This document shows positions 9,720 through 18,506 of a stretch of DNA of 64,000 nt, one piece after another. The first letter of the stretch is position 1. Each line of letters begins with the position of its first letter. The DNA is taken from the NCBI GenBank assembly GCA_944391115.1, contig CALXSJ010000019.1:1-64000 (forward strand). Reading direction: 5' to 3'. The DNA is from an uncultured Victivallales bacterium. GTDB lineage: Bacteria; Verrucomicrobiota; Lentisphaeria; Victivallales; UBA1829. The notes below the pieces were generated by a model. The model did not search any database. It was given only the letters and a program-made list of their open reading frames with translations, and had not been told where the DNA came from. The position numbers and the translations under genes are program-made.

Positions 9720-10469
9720 TCAGAACCCGGTTTTCTGCGGACTTCCGCTCGCGGGATACCGGTTCCACACAGTATTGTAGTTCCCGGAGGAATCAGGCAG
9801 AATGGCGGAACGGGGAATCTTCTTCACGCTCATATCCAGGAACAGTGCGAGCATATTGTATCCGCCGTGGTAGAAATGATATGTGTAATCCGTATAAGTG
9901 TATGCGCATTTGAGCCAGTATAAGTTTGACGGCGACGGAACGGAAACCGGAATGAAAAAACCGGCATCGTCGGAACGCCAGGCATACCGCCCGCGATCCG
10001 CTCCGGAGCTGATGTTTTTATAAAGCATGTCATTCACAGCCATATTTCCCAGATTGGCGGCCTGTCCTTTTGCCATTCGCTCCGCTTCGGCAACCGGGCA
10101 GCAGAGTCTTTTCAAAACATTTTTCGACTCCCATCCCACAACGGAAGAAGACTGTGCCGCGGAAGTGGATGGAGGATCCCGCATGAACAGATGAACCCAG
10201 GGGAAACGGTCTTTGCTCGGGTCCGCTTTGTTGAACGAAGCATAACAGCGTCCGACGGACCAGTCCCGGTAATCGCCGGAATACTGCATGAAAAGCAGAC
10301 CGACCTGGCGCTGGACATTCGTGCAAGTCGCGCCGTAAGCCGCCGTCCGCGCCCGGCTTAAAGCCGGAAGAAGCATCGACGCGAGAATCGCGATGATCGC
10401 AATCACGACAAGAAGCTCGATCAATGTAAATCGTTTCCCCGCATTTTCCCTCTTATCCGATATCGGCAT
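9720..10469 (-). CDS. Prepilin-type protein (module A pseudopilin)
   Basis: A 249-residue protein with a class III (prepilin) signal: a short basic leader ending KR, then [17 protein letters not shown] from Phe14, whose Glu at +5 is the assembly/methylation-associated residue of type IV pilins and type II pseudopilins. The usual Gly before the cleavage site is Arg here. The rest is a globular domain; its tail [13 protein letters not shown] resembles the H-X9-DG motif of Lentisphaerae-type pseudopilins but has DM instead of DG and ten intervening residues. The ATG at 10469 has AAGGAGAAAGAG before it. It overlaps the 3' end of the LacI gene by 17 bp, so the two are co-transcribed. Confidence 0.85.
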   Translation of the reverse strand: MPISDKRENAGKRFTLIELLVVIAIIAILASMLLPALSRARTAAYGATCTNVQRQVGLLFMQYSGDYRDWSVGRCYASFNKADPSKDRFPWVHLFMRDPPSTSAAQSSSVVGWESKNVLKRLCCPVAEAERMAKGQAANLGNMAVNDMLYKNISSGADRGRYAWRSDDAGFFIPVSVPSPSNLYWLKCAYTYTDYTYHFYHGGYNMLALFLDMSVKKIPRSAILPDSSGNYNTVWNRYPASGSPQKTGF

Positions 10470-11589
10470 CTCTTTCTCCTTTCCGGCGTTTCGCCGCTGT
10501 CGTTTTTCTGTCTGCAATGCACTGCGATAGGCGCTTCCCCGCATTTCCTTTTCCGCCGGCGCCACGGCGGCTTTCCCGGCAAACCCCGGATGACTCCCGG
10601 ACAATCAGAGTGGGAGGAATCAAGTAGGTTCCATTGCTCATCGGCGGCAGACCGTTCCGATCGCCGAAGAGGATTTTCACAGCAAGTTCCCCCCTGCGGA
10701 AGAACTCCTCTTCCACCGTAGTGATGGATGCAACGGCCAGACTCGAAGCTTCGTTGTTTCCGAATCCGACCATCGCAAGATCCTCCGGAAGACGGAATCC
10801 CAGCCGGACCGCGACACGCTGCGCGCGCATGACCTGATTGTCGGAAATGCCGTAAAACGCCGTGGGCCGCTTTTCCGGCGGATAGGCAAGCATCCGCGCC
10901 ACGGCGGCTTCCACATCATCGCTGCATGAAACCAGATCGGGATCAACCGGCAGTCCAAGTTCCTTCATGCTCCGGAAGTATCCCTCGTGCCGTTCCCTGA
11001 CATAGGAGTAAAGCTCCTCCCTGTGGGGAACGCAGAGCAGGGCGATCCGGCGATGTCCGCGCTCCGCAAGATGATGAACCAGCATCGAGGAGGCTGCAAG
11101 ATTATCAATATTGACGGCGGGATATTCCCCCACCGCATGTTCGTAAAGATAAACGATCTGGATCCCGTTTTCCCGGCAGAAGCGGGCCTGTTCCTCCCGC
11201 GCCGGACGTTCCGCGCAAAATGACAGGAGATACCGGATCCGGTTTCCGACAATTTCCGCAAAAGCCTTCTTCAGATCGGCGCTGTCATACATTTTGACGC
11301 CGTATCCCTGTTTCGTGCTTTCGGATAAAATGCCGCTGATGATCTGGGAGGCCGAAAAATAAAGCGTGGAATTGAAGAAATGACCGATCAGCGCAATGCT
11401 GCGGACGATCCCCGTCCGTGTGGAAGACGCCAGCTGATTCGGCTGATATCCCAGCTCCGCAGCAATCCGCAGAATCCGCTCCCGGGTCTCAGGACGGAGA
11501 CGCTGGGCGTCCCGGTGATTCCGCAGCGTCCGGGAAACCGCACCCTTGTCCACATGGGCAAGCCGGGCTATATCATTGATCGTGACCAT
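10453..11589 (-). CDS. LacI-family transcriptional regulator (module A)
   Basis: A 378-residue repressor-type protein. The LacI helix-turn-helix is at residues 2-50 ([21 protein letters not shown]...), followed by a periplasmic-binding-protein-like effector domain (residues 60-330) that should sense a sugar or sugar derivative. The ATG at 11589 is chosen over an in-frame ATG at 11631 because it matches the normal LacI start and because the -10 box lies at 11642-11637, which would put the upstream ATG on the transcription start. Oddity: after the usual end (LIVRESS) the frame continues for about 45 basic, low-complexity residues that run across the ribosome-binding site of the pseudopilin gene. 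An imperfect palindrome at the start site suggests autoregulation. Confidence 0.9.
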   Translation of the reverse strand: MVTINDIARLAHVDKGAVSRTLRNHRDAQRLRPETRERILRIAAELGYQPNQLASSTRTGIVRSIALIGHFFNSTLYFSASQIISGILSESTKQGYGVKMYDSADLKKAFAEIVGNRIRYLLSFCAERPAREEQARFCRENGIQIVYLYEHAVGEYPAVNIDNLAASSMLVHHLAERGHRRIALLCVPHREELYSYVRERHEGYFRSMKELGLPVDPDLVSCSDDVEAAVARMLAYPPEKRPTAFYGISDNQVMRAQRVAVRLGFRLPEDLAMVGFGNNEASSLAVASITTVEEEFFRRGELAVKILFGDRNGLPPMSNGTYLIPPTLIVRESSGVCRESRRGAGGKGNAGKRLSQCIADRKTTAAKRRKGERDADIG

Positions 11590-11612
11590 CTGCAAATCCG
11601 TTGTTTTTTCAC

Positions 11613-11630
11613 TGCTCAACCGTTTGTGCA
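11613..11630 (-). promoter_or_regulatory. Candidate LacI operator, module A
   Basis: Minus strand TGCACAAACGGTTGAGCA is an 18-bp imperfect palindrome (7 of 9 paired positions) with a central CG, a common LacI-family operator layout. It begins right at the expected transcription start of the LacI gene. Confidence 0.45.
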
Positions 11631-11636
11631 TTAATC

Positions 11637-11664
11637 ATTATATTCGAAAACACGCTTTTGTCAA
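11637..11664 (-). promoter_or_regulatory. Promoter of module A LacI-pseudopilin operon
   Basis: Minus strand TTGACA (11664-11659), 16-bp spacer, TATAAT (11642-11637): both hexamers are perfect sigma-70 consensus. Confidence 0.8.
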
Positions 11665-11803
11665 CCCCCATCCTGAAAAAAAACAGGAAAAATACAAGTT
11701 CGCAGCCTCAGGAAAATGTTCCGCGGGGAACCATCCCGCAGGCAGCGTCCTTTCTTGCATTTTTTCTTTTTCCGGATATATTCTGCGGAAAAGGGGGACC
11801 TTT

Positions 11804-12631
11804 ATGGAAGTCACATTCACACGTTTCATTTTCGTGTTCGCGCTGACCCTGTTCGCCGGGCTTGCCACAGGCGCCGGCGGACTGCTTGCGTTTTTCGCCA
11901 GAAAAGAAGAGGAATCCGGAATCTTTCTTTCCGCCTCACTGGGTTTTTCCGCGGGCGTGATGGTCTACATCTCGCTGGTGGAACTCATGGCACAGGCAAG
12001 AGCGGGGCTTTCCGCCGGATACGGTTCTCCCGCGGGCGGACTTATCGCCGTGGGAGCGTTTGCCTTCGGCATCCTCGCAACGTTTCTCATCGACCGGATG
12101 ATTCCCGATGTGGAAAATCCGCATCATGTCCGCAGCGGGAATGAAGTGCGCCATGCGGAACACGCGGAACAGAACGAACGGGCGAAATTCGGGCGTGCCG
12201 GCGTTCTGTTCGCGCTCGCCATCGGCATCCACAACTTCCCGGAAGGACTCGCCACCTTCGCAGCGGGACTCTCCGGAACGGAACTTGGCATTCCAATCGC
12301 CATTGCCATTGCGCTGCACAACATTCCGGAGGGAATCGCCGTCGCCGTTCCGATTCTCTATGCAACGGGAAGCCGGAAGAAAGCCCTCCTCTATTCCCTG
12401 CTTTCCGGACTCGCCGAACCCGCCGGCGCGCTGATCGGATTCCTCTTCCTGATGCCGTTCCTGACACCGGCGCTGCTTGCCGTGCTTTTTGCGGTTGTCG
12501 CAGGCGTCATGATCTACATCTCCTTCGACGAGCTGCTGCCGATGGCGGAAACCTACGGAAAACATCATATCGCGCTCGCAGGCGTTCTCGGCGGAATGCT
12601 GTTCATCGGAACGGGACTTGAATTCCTCTGA
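11804..12631 (+). CDS. zupT: ZIP-family divalent metal transporter (ZupT-like)
   Basis: A 275-residue inner-membrane protein that imports zinc and, in characterised ZupT proteins, also iron, manganese and cobalt. Eight hydrophobic segments are visible. The two metal-binding helices carry the ZIP signatures HNFPEGLATFAAG and HNIPEGIAVAVP, and a short His-rich cytoplasmic loop (HHVRSGNEVRHAEHAEQ) lies before the first. The ATG at 11804, after AAGGGGG, is chosen over a much longer in-frame extension that would cross the divergent promoter of the LacI gene. It is 198 bp upstream of the chelatase operon, whose promoter region bears palindromes like those of metal regulators; a shared metal theme is inference. 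Confidence 0.93.
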   Translation: MEVTFTRFIFVFALTLFAGLATGAGGLLAFFARKEEESGIFLSASLGFSAGVMVYISLVELMAQARAGLSAGYGSPAGGLIAVGAFAFGILATFLIDRMIPDVENPHHVRSGNEVRHAEHAEQNERAKFGRAGVLFALAIGIHNFPEGLATFAAGLSGTELGIPIAIAIALHNIPEGIAVAVPILYATGSRKKALLYSLLSGLAEPAGALIGFLFLMPFLTPALLAVLFAVVAGVMIYISFDELLPMAETYGKHHIALAGVLGGMLFIGTGLEFL

Positions 12632-12686
12632 CTTTGACCGCCTCTGATCTGATTTTTCCGCTTGTTTCCGGACCGCATAAAAAAAA

Positions 12687-12700
12687 TTAGATTAATCTAA
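12687..12700 (+). promoter_or_regulatory. Candidate metalloregulator operator 1
   Basis: TTAGATTAATCTAA is a perfect 14-bp palindrome 9 bp upstream of the -35 box. It shares 11 of 14 positions with the second site and has the TTAG...CTAA frame seen in DtxR/IdeR-type iron boxes. Confidence 0.5.
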
Positions 12701-12709
12701 ATATTATAC

Positions 12710-12737
12710 TTGACATTTAATATTTTCAAGGTATATT
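12710..12737 (+). promoter_or_regulatory. Promoter of pseudopilin-chelatase operon
   Basis: TTGACA (12710-12715), 16-bp spacer, TATATT (12732-12737), giving a leader of about 85 nt before the ATG at 12830. Confidence 0.75.
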
Positions 12738-12793
12738 AAAACGCATCAGACAGGATTTACAGGCATTCCGCCTGTTTTTTTGGAGTAAAATTA

Positions 12794-12807
12794 TTAGTCT
12801 AAACTAA
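12794..12807 (+). promoter_or_regulatory. Candidate metalloregulator operator 2
   Basis: TTAGTCTAAACTAA, an inverted repeat (TTAGT/ACTAA) in the transcribed leader, 22 bp before the start codon. It is the downstream partner of the palindrome at 12687. Confidence 0.5.
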
Positions 12808-12829
12808 TTATTAATTCAGGAGAGGAAAA

Positions 12830-13693
12830 ATGAAACGGCCGGCATTTGAAAACGTCGACGGAAAAAGAAACAATTTCACTTTGATAGAGCTTCTGGTTGT
12901 TGTTGCGATCATCGCGATTCTGGCGGGAATGCTGCTTCCGGCTCTGGGAAACGCACGGGCACGCGCCGTGTCCATTTCATGCGTATCAAGGCTGAAACAG
13001 ATCGGAACAGCGGATTCGTTCTACCAGAATGACTACGGGTATTTCTGCCCGTCAGGCGATCTTATGTCATCAAGTGTTGTATGGTTCGGAACAGGTCTGC
13101 TTCGCACAGGATATGATTTCACTGGAGACGGATATCTGAATGTCTACCTGAAGAAAGCCCGTGATGGAGAAAAAATGCTGTCTCAGCGCAGCACAAATGT
13201 GTTGTTCTGCCCGGATTCGTCTGTTGAAAAACTGCTGACGAAAAAGGGAGAAGATGTCACCTCGGCTTCCGGCGGCGGCTATGGAGCCAACGTAGGATTG
13301 CACGGATGGTTAGGTTTTAGGAGTATAGGCTCTTACCCTGTAATGGGCGGTATAGACACCACAGGGTTTATGTTGAAAAAGCCGGGCAATATCAAGAAGG
13401 CTTCATCCTTAGTCAGTTTTGGTGATCAGTTGCAAAATGGCACATCAGGTATGTCTAATGCGGATTTCGCAGAAGATAGTGCTTACTTCGGTCACATGAT
13501 TAGTAATACTAGCACATGCTTCCGCCATCCCAGTAAATCTGCCAATATCGCATGGGGCGATGGACATGTTTCATCAGAAAAACCCGCTTATATCGGAGCC
13601 AACCCATGCCAAGTCGGTGGACTTGATCCCTATGATGCGGGTGCAGAGGAATATGAGCATTATTCTCCTGATTATGAAAAAGACGGAGATTGA
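12830..13693 (+). CDS. Prepilin-type protein leading the chelatase operon
   Basis: A 287-residue protein with a class III signal: leader of 15 residues ending in NN, then [17 protein letters not shown] from Phe16 with Glu at +5. The C-terminal part has [17 protein letters not shown], a close relative of the H-X9-DG tail with one extra residue. Such proteins are processed by prepilin peptidase and inserted in, or assembled from, the inner membrane by type IV pilus/type II secretion machinery. The ATG is preceded by CAGGAGAGG. It is the first of three plus-strand genes ending with the CobN/HmuS-like protein. Codon use in the last third is visibly more AT-rich than in neighbouring genes. Confidence 0.85.
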   Translation: MKRPAFENVDGKRNNFTLIELLVVVAIIAILAGMLLPALGNARARAVSISCVSRLKQIGTADSFYQNDYGYFCPSGDLMSSSVVWFGTGLLRTGYDFTGDGYLNVYLKKARDGEKMLSQRSTNVLFCPDSSVEKLLTKKGEDVTSASGGGYGANVGLHGWLGFRSIGSYPVMGGIDTTGFMLKKPGNIKKASSLVSFGDQLQNGTSGMSNADFAEDSAYFGHMISNTSTCFRHPSKSANIAWGDGHVSSEKPAYIGANPCQVGGLDPYDAGAEEYEHYSPDYEKDGD

Positions 13694-13737
13694 AAAAATA
13701 TACTTAATAGAACACATAACAGAAAGGGCTTGATAAA

Positions 13738-14187
13738 ATGAAATTGAAAATTATTATTCCGCTCGTTTTAATGAGTGCCGGATTTGCCATCTGGGCAAAT
13801 TTCAGCAAAGAGGACAATTCGAAGTATGCGGTTCAGGAGGTTGAAGTAAAAGCGGAAAAACAGCCGGAACTGGACAAAGTAGTCAAGGCAACTCTTGATC
13901 TGCACAAGAGGAAAAAGATTCAAACCTTGGAGCGTATCTTTGCAGTCACCCTTCCCCAACGCGCCATTATACAGGAAAGGGGCGGAAATGATCCATTCAA
14001 GGAAAGCATGGAAGTCCTGGACAAACATTCCGCTTCTCTGAATCTGAATGACATGCAATATCTGCAGCTTGCCCAGAAGCAGAACTGCTACCGCGTGATC
14101 GCCAAAACCGCCGATGAAACGCAAGTGTGCTTTTCGTTCCGCAAGTCCCGCGACGGATACCGGATCGTGAACATCGCCGAACTTTAA
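13738..14187 (+). CDS. Small exported protein of the chelatase operon, unknown function
   Basis: A 149-residue protein that I do not recognise. Residues 1-20 (MKLKIIIPLVLMSAGFAIWA) are a signal peptide or membrane anchor; the rest is hydrophilic, with helix-rich residues 40-100 and a final segment (YRVIAKTADETQVCFSFRKS) that suggests beta strands, a pattern compatible with an NTF2-like fold but not proof of it. It sits 44 bp after the pseudopilin and 93 bp before the chelatase on the same strand, with AGAAAGGG before its ATG. Context suggests a periplasmic partner of the chelatase. Confidence 0.75.
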   Translation: MKLKIIIPLVLMSAGFAIWANFSKEDNSKYAVQEVEVKAEKQPELDKVVKATLDLHKRKKIQTLERIFAVTLPQRAIIQERGGNDPFKESMEVLDKHSASLNLNDMQYLQLAQKQNCYRVIAKTADETQVCFSFRKSRDGYRIVNIAEL

Positions 14188-14280
14188 TTTGCAGTCCTGA
14201 CACTGTCATTGCGCGGCCTCCTCCCGGGGCCGCATTTTTCCTTTCATTCAACCTGTCCCGGAAAAGGAGGGGACAATCCC

Positions 14281-17200
14281 ATGCCAACGAAAATAAGAAT
14301 CCGCATCGCCGCTCTTGCCGGAGCACTGCTTCTGATCTGCCTCGGAATATGGGGATATCAGAAATACGCCTCGGCGACAAGAATCGCATTTGTGAACTAT
14401 CCGGAATATCTGCTTGCGGAGGAACTCGACCAGCCTCTCAATCCGGCCATCGAAGTCTCCGTGCTTCCGTGGAAACCGGAATCCGGCGACGAACTGCGCA
14501 GCTATGACGTGATTCTCTTCTTCGGCATGGGCGCTCACATTTCCGAACGCCAGCGCGCACTTCTGGATTCCCTGGAAAAACCGATCTATCTCACCTCGAC
14601 ACCGAACAACGAGACCGCGAAAAACACCATGACGCAGCAGCAGCGGAAAACCATCGGCGACTACATGCGGAATGCCGGAAAAGAGAATTTCCGCAACATG
14701 CTGAACTACATCCGCCGCCACGTGGACGGCAAACTCCTGCGGATCGACAAAGTCGAACCGGTCAAAACCGTGCCGCGCGCCGTTTTCTTTCACATCGACG
14801 AGAAAGCCGGATTCATGACCTACGGGGAATATCTGGATTACTACAAGTCGATCGGACGGCATCACCCGGAATCCCCCACGGTTCTGCTCTACTCCGGCAA
14901 CGGCGGCGGCGATCTCGGCAGACTCATCGAAGCGCTGGAAAAACGCAAACTCAACGTCGTGGCCGTCAACGGAATGGGACGCCTGACGGAAATGATCCGG
15001 GAGGCGAAACCCGATCTCATCATCTATCAGCCGCACGGAAGGCTCGCTTCGCGCGACCCGGAAGGCGCGGTGAAGGTCCTTGCGCAATACAACATTCCGC
15101 TCCTCTGCCCGATCAAGAGCGATCAGCCTTACGAGGTCTATCTCAAGGATCAGCGCGGCATGGACGGAGGCATGCTCAGCCAGAGCGTGACCATGCCGGA
15201 AATCGACGGCGGCGTCGCGCCGTTTGTCCTTTCGGCGCTTTTCCGCAATGAACGCGGACTGCTGGCCTACAAGGCGATTCCCGACCGCGTCGAACGCTTC
15301 GCCGAACTCGCAAGCAAGATCACGGCAATGCGCCGCAAGAAAAACGCCGACAAGAAAGTGGCGGTCATCTACTACAAGGGACACGGGAAAAACGCCCTGA
15401 CCGCCGGAGGAATCGAGGTCGGCGACTCGCTGCTGAACCTTCTCCGGCACCTGCGGAAGGCCGGGTTCAACACAGGCGAACTTCCGGAATCTTCCGAAGA
15501 GCTGCTCCGGCAGATTCAGGACAACGCCGCGGTTTTCGGCGCCTATGCCCAAGGCGCGGCGCAGGAATTCATGAAAAAGGCGAAGATGGAAAAGATCTCC
15601 CGGGAACAGTATGAATCCTGGATCAGAAAGAGCATGCCCGCGGATCTCTATCGGACGGTGACGGCGCGCTACGGGGAATTTCCGGGGAAAGCCTTCCAAA
15701 CGCCGGACGGCGGACTTGCGCTCGGTATGCTCCGCTTCGGAAACATCGTGCTGATGCCGCAGTCCATCTCCGGAGAGGGAGCGGATGCGGACAAGATCGT
15801 GCACGGCGTCAAAATGGCTCCGCCGCACCACTACATCGCAACCTATCTCTGGATCCGGCACGAGTTCAACGCGGATGCGCTGATTCATTTCGGCACCCAC
15901 GGAAGCCTGGAATTCACGCCGTGGAAGCAGGTCGCGCTCTCCAGCTATGACTGGCCGGACGTGCTCATCGGGGAAATGCCGCACTACTACCTTTACATGA
16001 TGAACGACATGGGCGAGGCGCAGATCGCGAAACGGCGCAGCTATGCCGCGCTCATCAGCCATCTGACCCCTCCGTTCATGTACGCGGACGGATACGGCGC
16101 GATCCGCGAACTCGACCGGAAAATCGAGATGCGCGCGCTGGCCGAAGACCCCCGGCTCAGGGAGGAATACGGCAAATCCATCATTGAACTCGCACGCAGG
16201 GAAAAATTCGACCATGAACTGAAATTCAGCCCGGATTTTGCCGCGGGAAAACTCAACGAAGCCGATCTGGAACTCCTGCACAACTATCTGCATGAACTGC
16301 AGGGAGAAAAAATCAACCGCGGCCTTTATGTGCTCGGACGACCCTATACCAGGGAGGAAGCGGAGGAAACGGCCAAACTCATGACCGTGGATCTTGTCGC
16401 ATACGAAATGTTCCAGGCAGACGTCAAAGCGGGAAAGGTGGACCGGAAAAAGCGTTCCGACAGTTTCTTCTATCACCGGAATTATCTCAAGCCCGCGGAA
16501 AAACGGATCGATGACGCCTTCGCCGATGTGAGAAGCGGAAAACGCCTTCTCCCGTCCGTGCAGCTGGCGCGCGGAAAGGTCCGGAAACCGGCTGAAAAAC
16601 CGGCAAAAGCGCCGGGTGCCGCGCCGGGACATCCGGAAGGCATTCTAATGGGGCAGGGAATGCCTCCGGGAATGAGGATGATGCGGCGGGGCCCCGCGGA
16701 AAATCCGCTCAAAAAGTTCGCGCCGGAACTGCGCGCCGTCGAAGCCTATGAAAATCTTCTGAAATCCACGCCCGCGGAACTGGATGCCTTCGTCAACGCG
16801 CTTTCGGGCGGCTACATTCATCCCTCTCCGGGCAACGATCCGATCGGCAATCCGGAGGCGGTTCCGACAGGACGCAATCTCTACGGAATCGACCCGGAGC
16901 GCACGCCGACGCCGGAAAGTTTCGCCGTGGGCAGGCAGCTTGCCGAGGAACTGATCGCGCAGAAGCGGAAATCAACGGGAAAATATCCGAAGAAGGTTTC
17001 CTTCACTGTCTGGGGCGGCGAATTCATCAACACGCACGGCTCGGATATCGGGGAAATTTTCCATCTGCTCGGAGTCGAGCCGGTCTGGGACGCCCGCGGC
17101 CGGGTGCAGGATGTCCGTCTGGTGCCGCTTTCCGAGCTGAGACGGCCGCGCATCGACGTGGTGGTGCAGACCTCCGTTCAGTTCCGCGGGGCGGCCACCA

Positions 17201-18381
17201 GCCGGATGAGGCTCATCGACCGAGCGGTGCGCCTGGCGGCGTCCGATCCTTCAACGGAGTATGAAAACTATGTGGCGGAAGGCAATACGGCCGCTGCAAA
17301 GGCTCTGATAAAAAGCGGATTTTCTCCGGAAGATGCGAAGAAACTCGCAAATGCCAGAATCTTCGGCGGCGGCAACGGCGAGGACAACGGCCCCGGCGTC
17401 GGACAGATGACGCAGTCCGGAGACAAATGGGAGGATCCTTCCGTTGTCGCCGAAGCCTTCATCCGCAGCAGGGGCACGCTCTACACCGAAGAAAACTGGG
17501 GCGTGAACATCCCCGGCGTCTACCGGGCCGCGCTTCAGAATACGGACACGGTCGTGCAGTCCCGCTCTTCCAGCGCATGGGGGCCGCTCTCCCTGGATCA
17601 CGTCTATGAATTCACGGGCGGCGCCAATCTTGCAATCCGGCACATCACCGGAAAGGAGCCGGAAGTTTACTTCAATGATCTGCGCACGCCCGGACAGGCA
17701 AAAGTCCAGACCGGCGCCCAGGCGGTCATGTCCGAGGCCCGCACCACGGTCCTGAACCCGAAATACATCCGGGAAATGATGGAGGAGGGACCGACGGGCG
17801 CAAACACCTTTGCCGCCTACTTCAGCAACACCTACGGCTGGGAGGTCACCAAGCCGGATATGATACAGGACTATCTCTGGGAGGAATACAGGAAAGTCTA
17901 TGTGGACGACTCCCACAAGCTCGGCATCAGGAAATACTTCGAAAAGAAGAACCCTTATGCCTATCAGGAGATGACCGCGATCATGCTGGAAACCATCCGG
18001 AAGGGCTTCTGGAAGGCGGACGAGAAAACCGTCCGGCAGATTGCCGCGCTTCATGCTGAACTGATCCGGAAACACACGCCTGGATGCAGCGCTTTCGTCT
18101 GCAACAATGCAAAGCTCCGGGAGATGATCGCAGACAGCCTTTCGGATGATCCGCAGGCGGCAGCCGACTATCGGGAGGCGATCCGCCGGATCCGGGAAGC
18201 CCCGGCAGTCACGGAAAAAGTAGAAGGGCAGATTCTGAAGGAACAGCGTCTGGATCCTGTGCGGAAAACAGAGACGGAATCCGGAGGAATCTCCCGGCAG
18301 ATCGCCGTCGGTGCAGTTGTCCTGCTCGCGGTTCTGGCCGTCCTGATCGGAAGCCGCCGCAGAAAACGGCAGGATCGCTGA
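14281..18381 (+). CDS. Membrane-anchored CobN/HmuS-like chelatase
   Basis: A 1366-residue member of the CobN/magnesium-chelatase large-subunit family. HFGTHGSLEFTPWKQ at 536-550 and the preceding APPHHYIATYLW are the family's central motifs, followed by AKRRSYAALISHLTPP. Unlike soluble CobN it has an N-terminal hydrophobic anchor (residues 8-26) and a C-terminal one (about 1332-1352, AVGAVVLLAVLAVLIG) followed by a basic tail. That two-anchor, extracytoplasmic layout is the one known for HmuS of Bacteroidota haem-uptake loci, which takes metal from the tetrapyrrole. There are no cobS/cobT, chlD/chlI or corrin genes nearby, which argues against cobalt insertion for B12. The ATG at 14281 follows AAAAGGAGGGG. 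Haem dechelation is inference from family and topology. Confidence 0.85.
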   Translation: MPTKIRIRIAALAGALLLICLGIWGYQKYASATRIAFVNYPEYLLAEELDQPLNPAIEVSVLPWKPESGDELRSYDVILFFGMGAHISERQRALLDSLEKPIYLTSTPNNETAKNTMTQQQRKTIGDYMRNAGKENFRNMLNYIRRHVDGKLLRIDKVEPVKTVPRAVFFHIDEKAGFMTYGEYLDYYKSIGRHHPESPTVLLYSGNGGGDLGRLIEALEKRKLNVVAVNGMGRLTEMIREAKPDLIIYQPHGRLASRDPEGAVKVLAQYNIPLLCPIKSDQPYEVYLKDQRGMDGGMLSQSVTMPEIDGGVAPFVLSALFRNERGLLAYKAIPDRVERFAELASKITAMRRKKNADKKVAVIYYKGHGKNALTAGGIEVGDSLLNLLRHLRKAGFNTGELPESSEELLRQIQDNAAVFGAYAQGAAQEFMKKAKMEKISREQYESWIRKSMPADLYRTVTARYGEFPGKAFQTPDGGLALGMLRFGNIVLMPQSISGEGADADKIVHGVKMAPPHHYIATYLWIRHEFNADALIHFGTHGSLEFTPWKQVALSSYDWPDVLIGEMPHYYLYMMNDMGEAQIAKRRSYAALISHLTPPFMYADGYGAIRELDRKIEMRALAEDPRLREEYGKSIIELARREKFDHELKFSPDFAAGKLNEADLELLHNYLHELQGEKINRGLYVLGRPYTREEAEETAKLMTVDLVAYEMFQADVKAGKVDRKKRSDSFFYHRNYLKPAEKRIDDAFADVRSGKRLLPSVQLARGKVRKPAEKPAKAPGAAPGHPEGILMGQGMPPGMRMMRRGPAENPLKKFAPELRAVEAYENLLKSTPAELDAFVNALSGGYIHPSPGNDPIGNPEAVPTGRNLYGIDPERTPTPESFAVGRQLAEELIAQKRKSTGKYPKKVSFTVWGGEFINTHGSDIGEIFHLLGVEPVWDARGRVQDVRLVPLSELRRPRIDVVVQTSVQFRGAATSRMRLIDRAVRLAASDPSTEYENYVAEGNTAAAKALIKSGFSPEDAKKLANARIFGGGNGEDNGPGVGQMTQSGDKWEDPSVVAEAFIRSRGTLYTEENWGVNIPGVYRAALQNTDTVVQSRSSSAWGPLSLDHVYEFTGGANLAIRHITGKEPEVYFNDLRTPGQAKVQTGAQAVMSEARTTVLNPKYIREMMEEGPTGANTFAAYFSNTYGWEVTKPDMIQDYLWEEYRKVYVDDSHKLGIRKYFEKKNPYAYQEMTAIMLETIRKGFWKADEKTVRQIAALHAELIRKHTPGCSAFVCNNAKLREMIADSLSDDPQAAADYREAIRRIREAPAVTEKVEGQILKEQRLDPVRKTETESGGISRQIAVGAVVLLAVLAVLIGSRRRKRQDR

Positions 18382-18394
18382 AAATCCGCAAAAG

Positions 18395-18445
18395 CGCCGG
18401 ATGCCTTGACGGAAAAATCTTCATCCCGGAAAAAGGCATCCGGCG
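18395..18445. terminator. Inverted repeat between convergent chelatase and GH4 genes
   Basis: CGCCGGATGCCTT (18395-18407) pairs perfectly with AAGGCATCCGGCG (18433-18445). Its place between convergent genes suggests a bidirectional terminator, although T-runs are weak. Confidence 0.5.
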
Positions 18446-18506
18446 GAATGCGGCCGGCTCAACCGCACTCCGGATTCCCGGATTCCGCTCCCGGAGGCGC
18501 ATTTTG

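Noticed and set aside
14248-16632. Long minus-strand open frame (794 codons) inside the chelatase gene
   Set aside because: It is antisense to a gene with clear family motifs, has no ribosome-binding site and is rich in His, Arg, Phe and Asp as expected for the reverse complement of GC-rich coding DNA.
14281-18381. Calling the CobN-like protein the cobaltochelatase of B12 synthesis
   Set aside because: It has two membrane anchors and no CobS, CobT or corrin-pathway neighbours, unlike cobalamin CobN.
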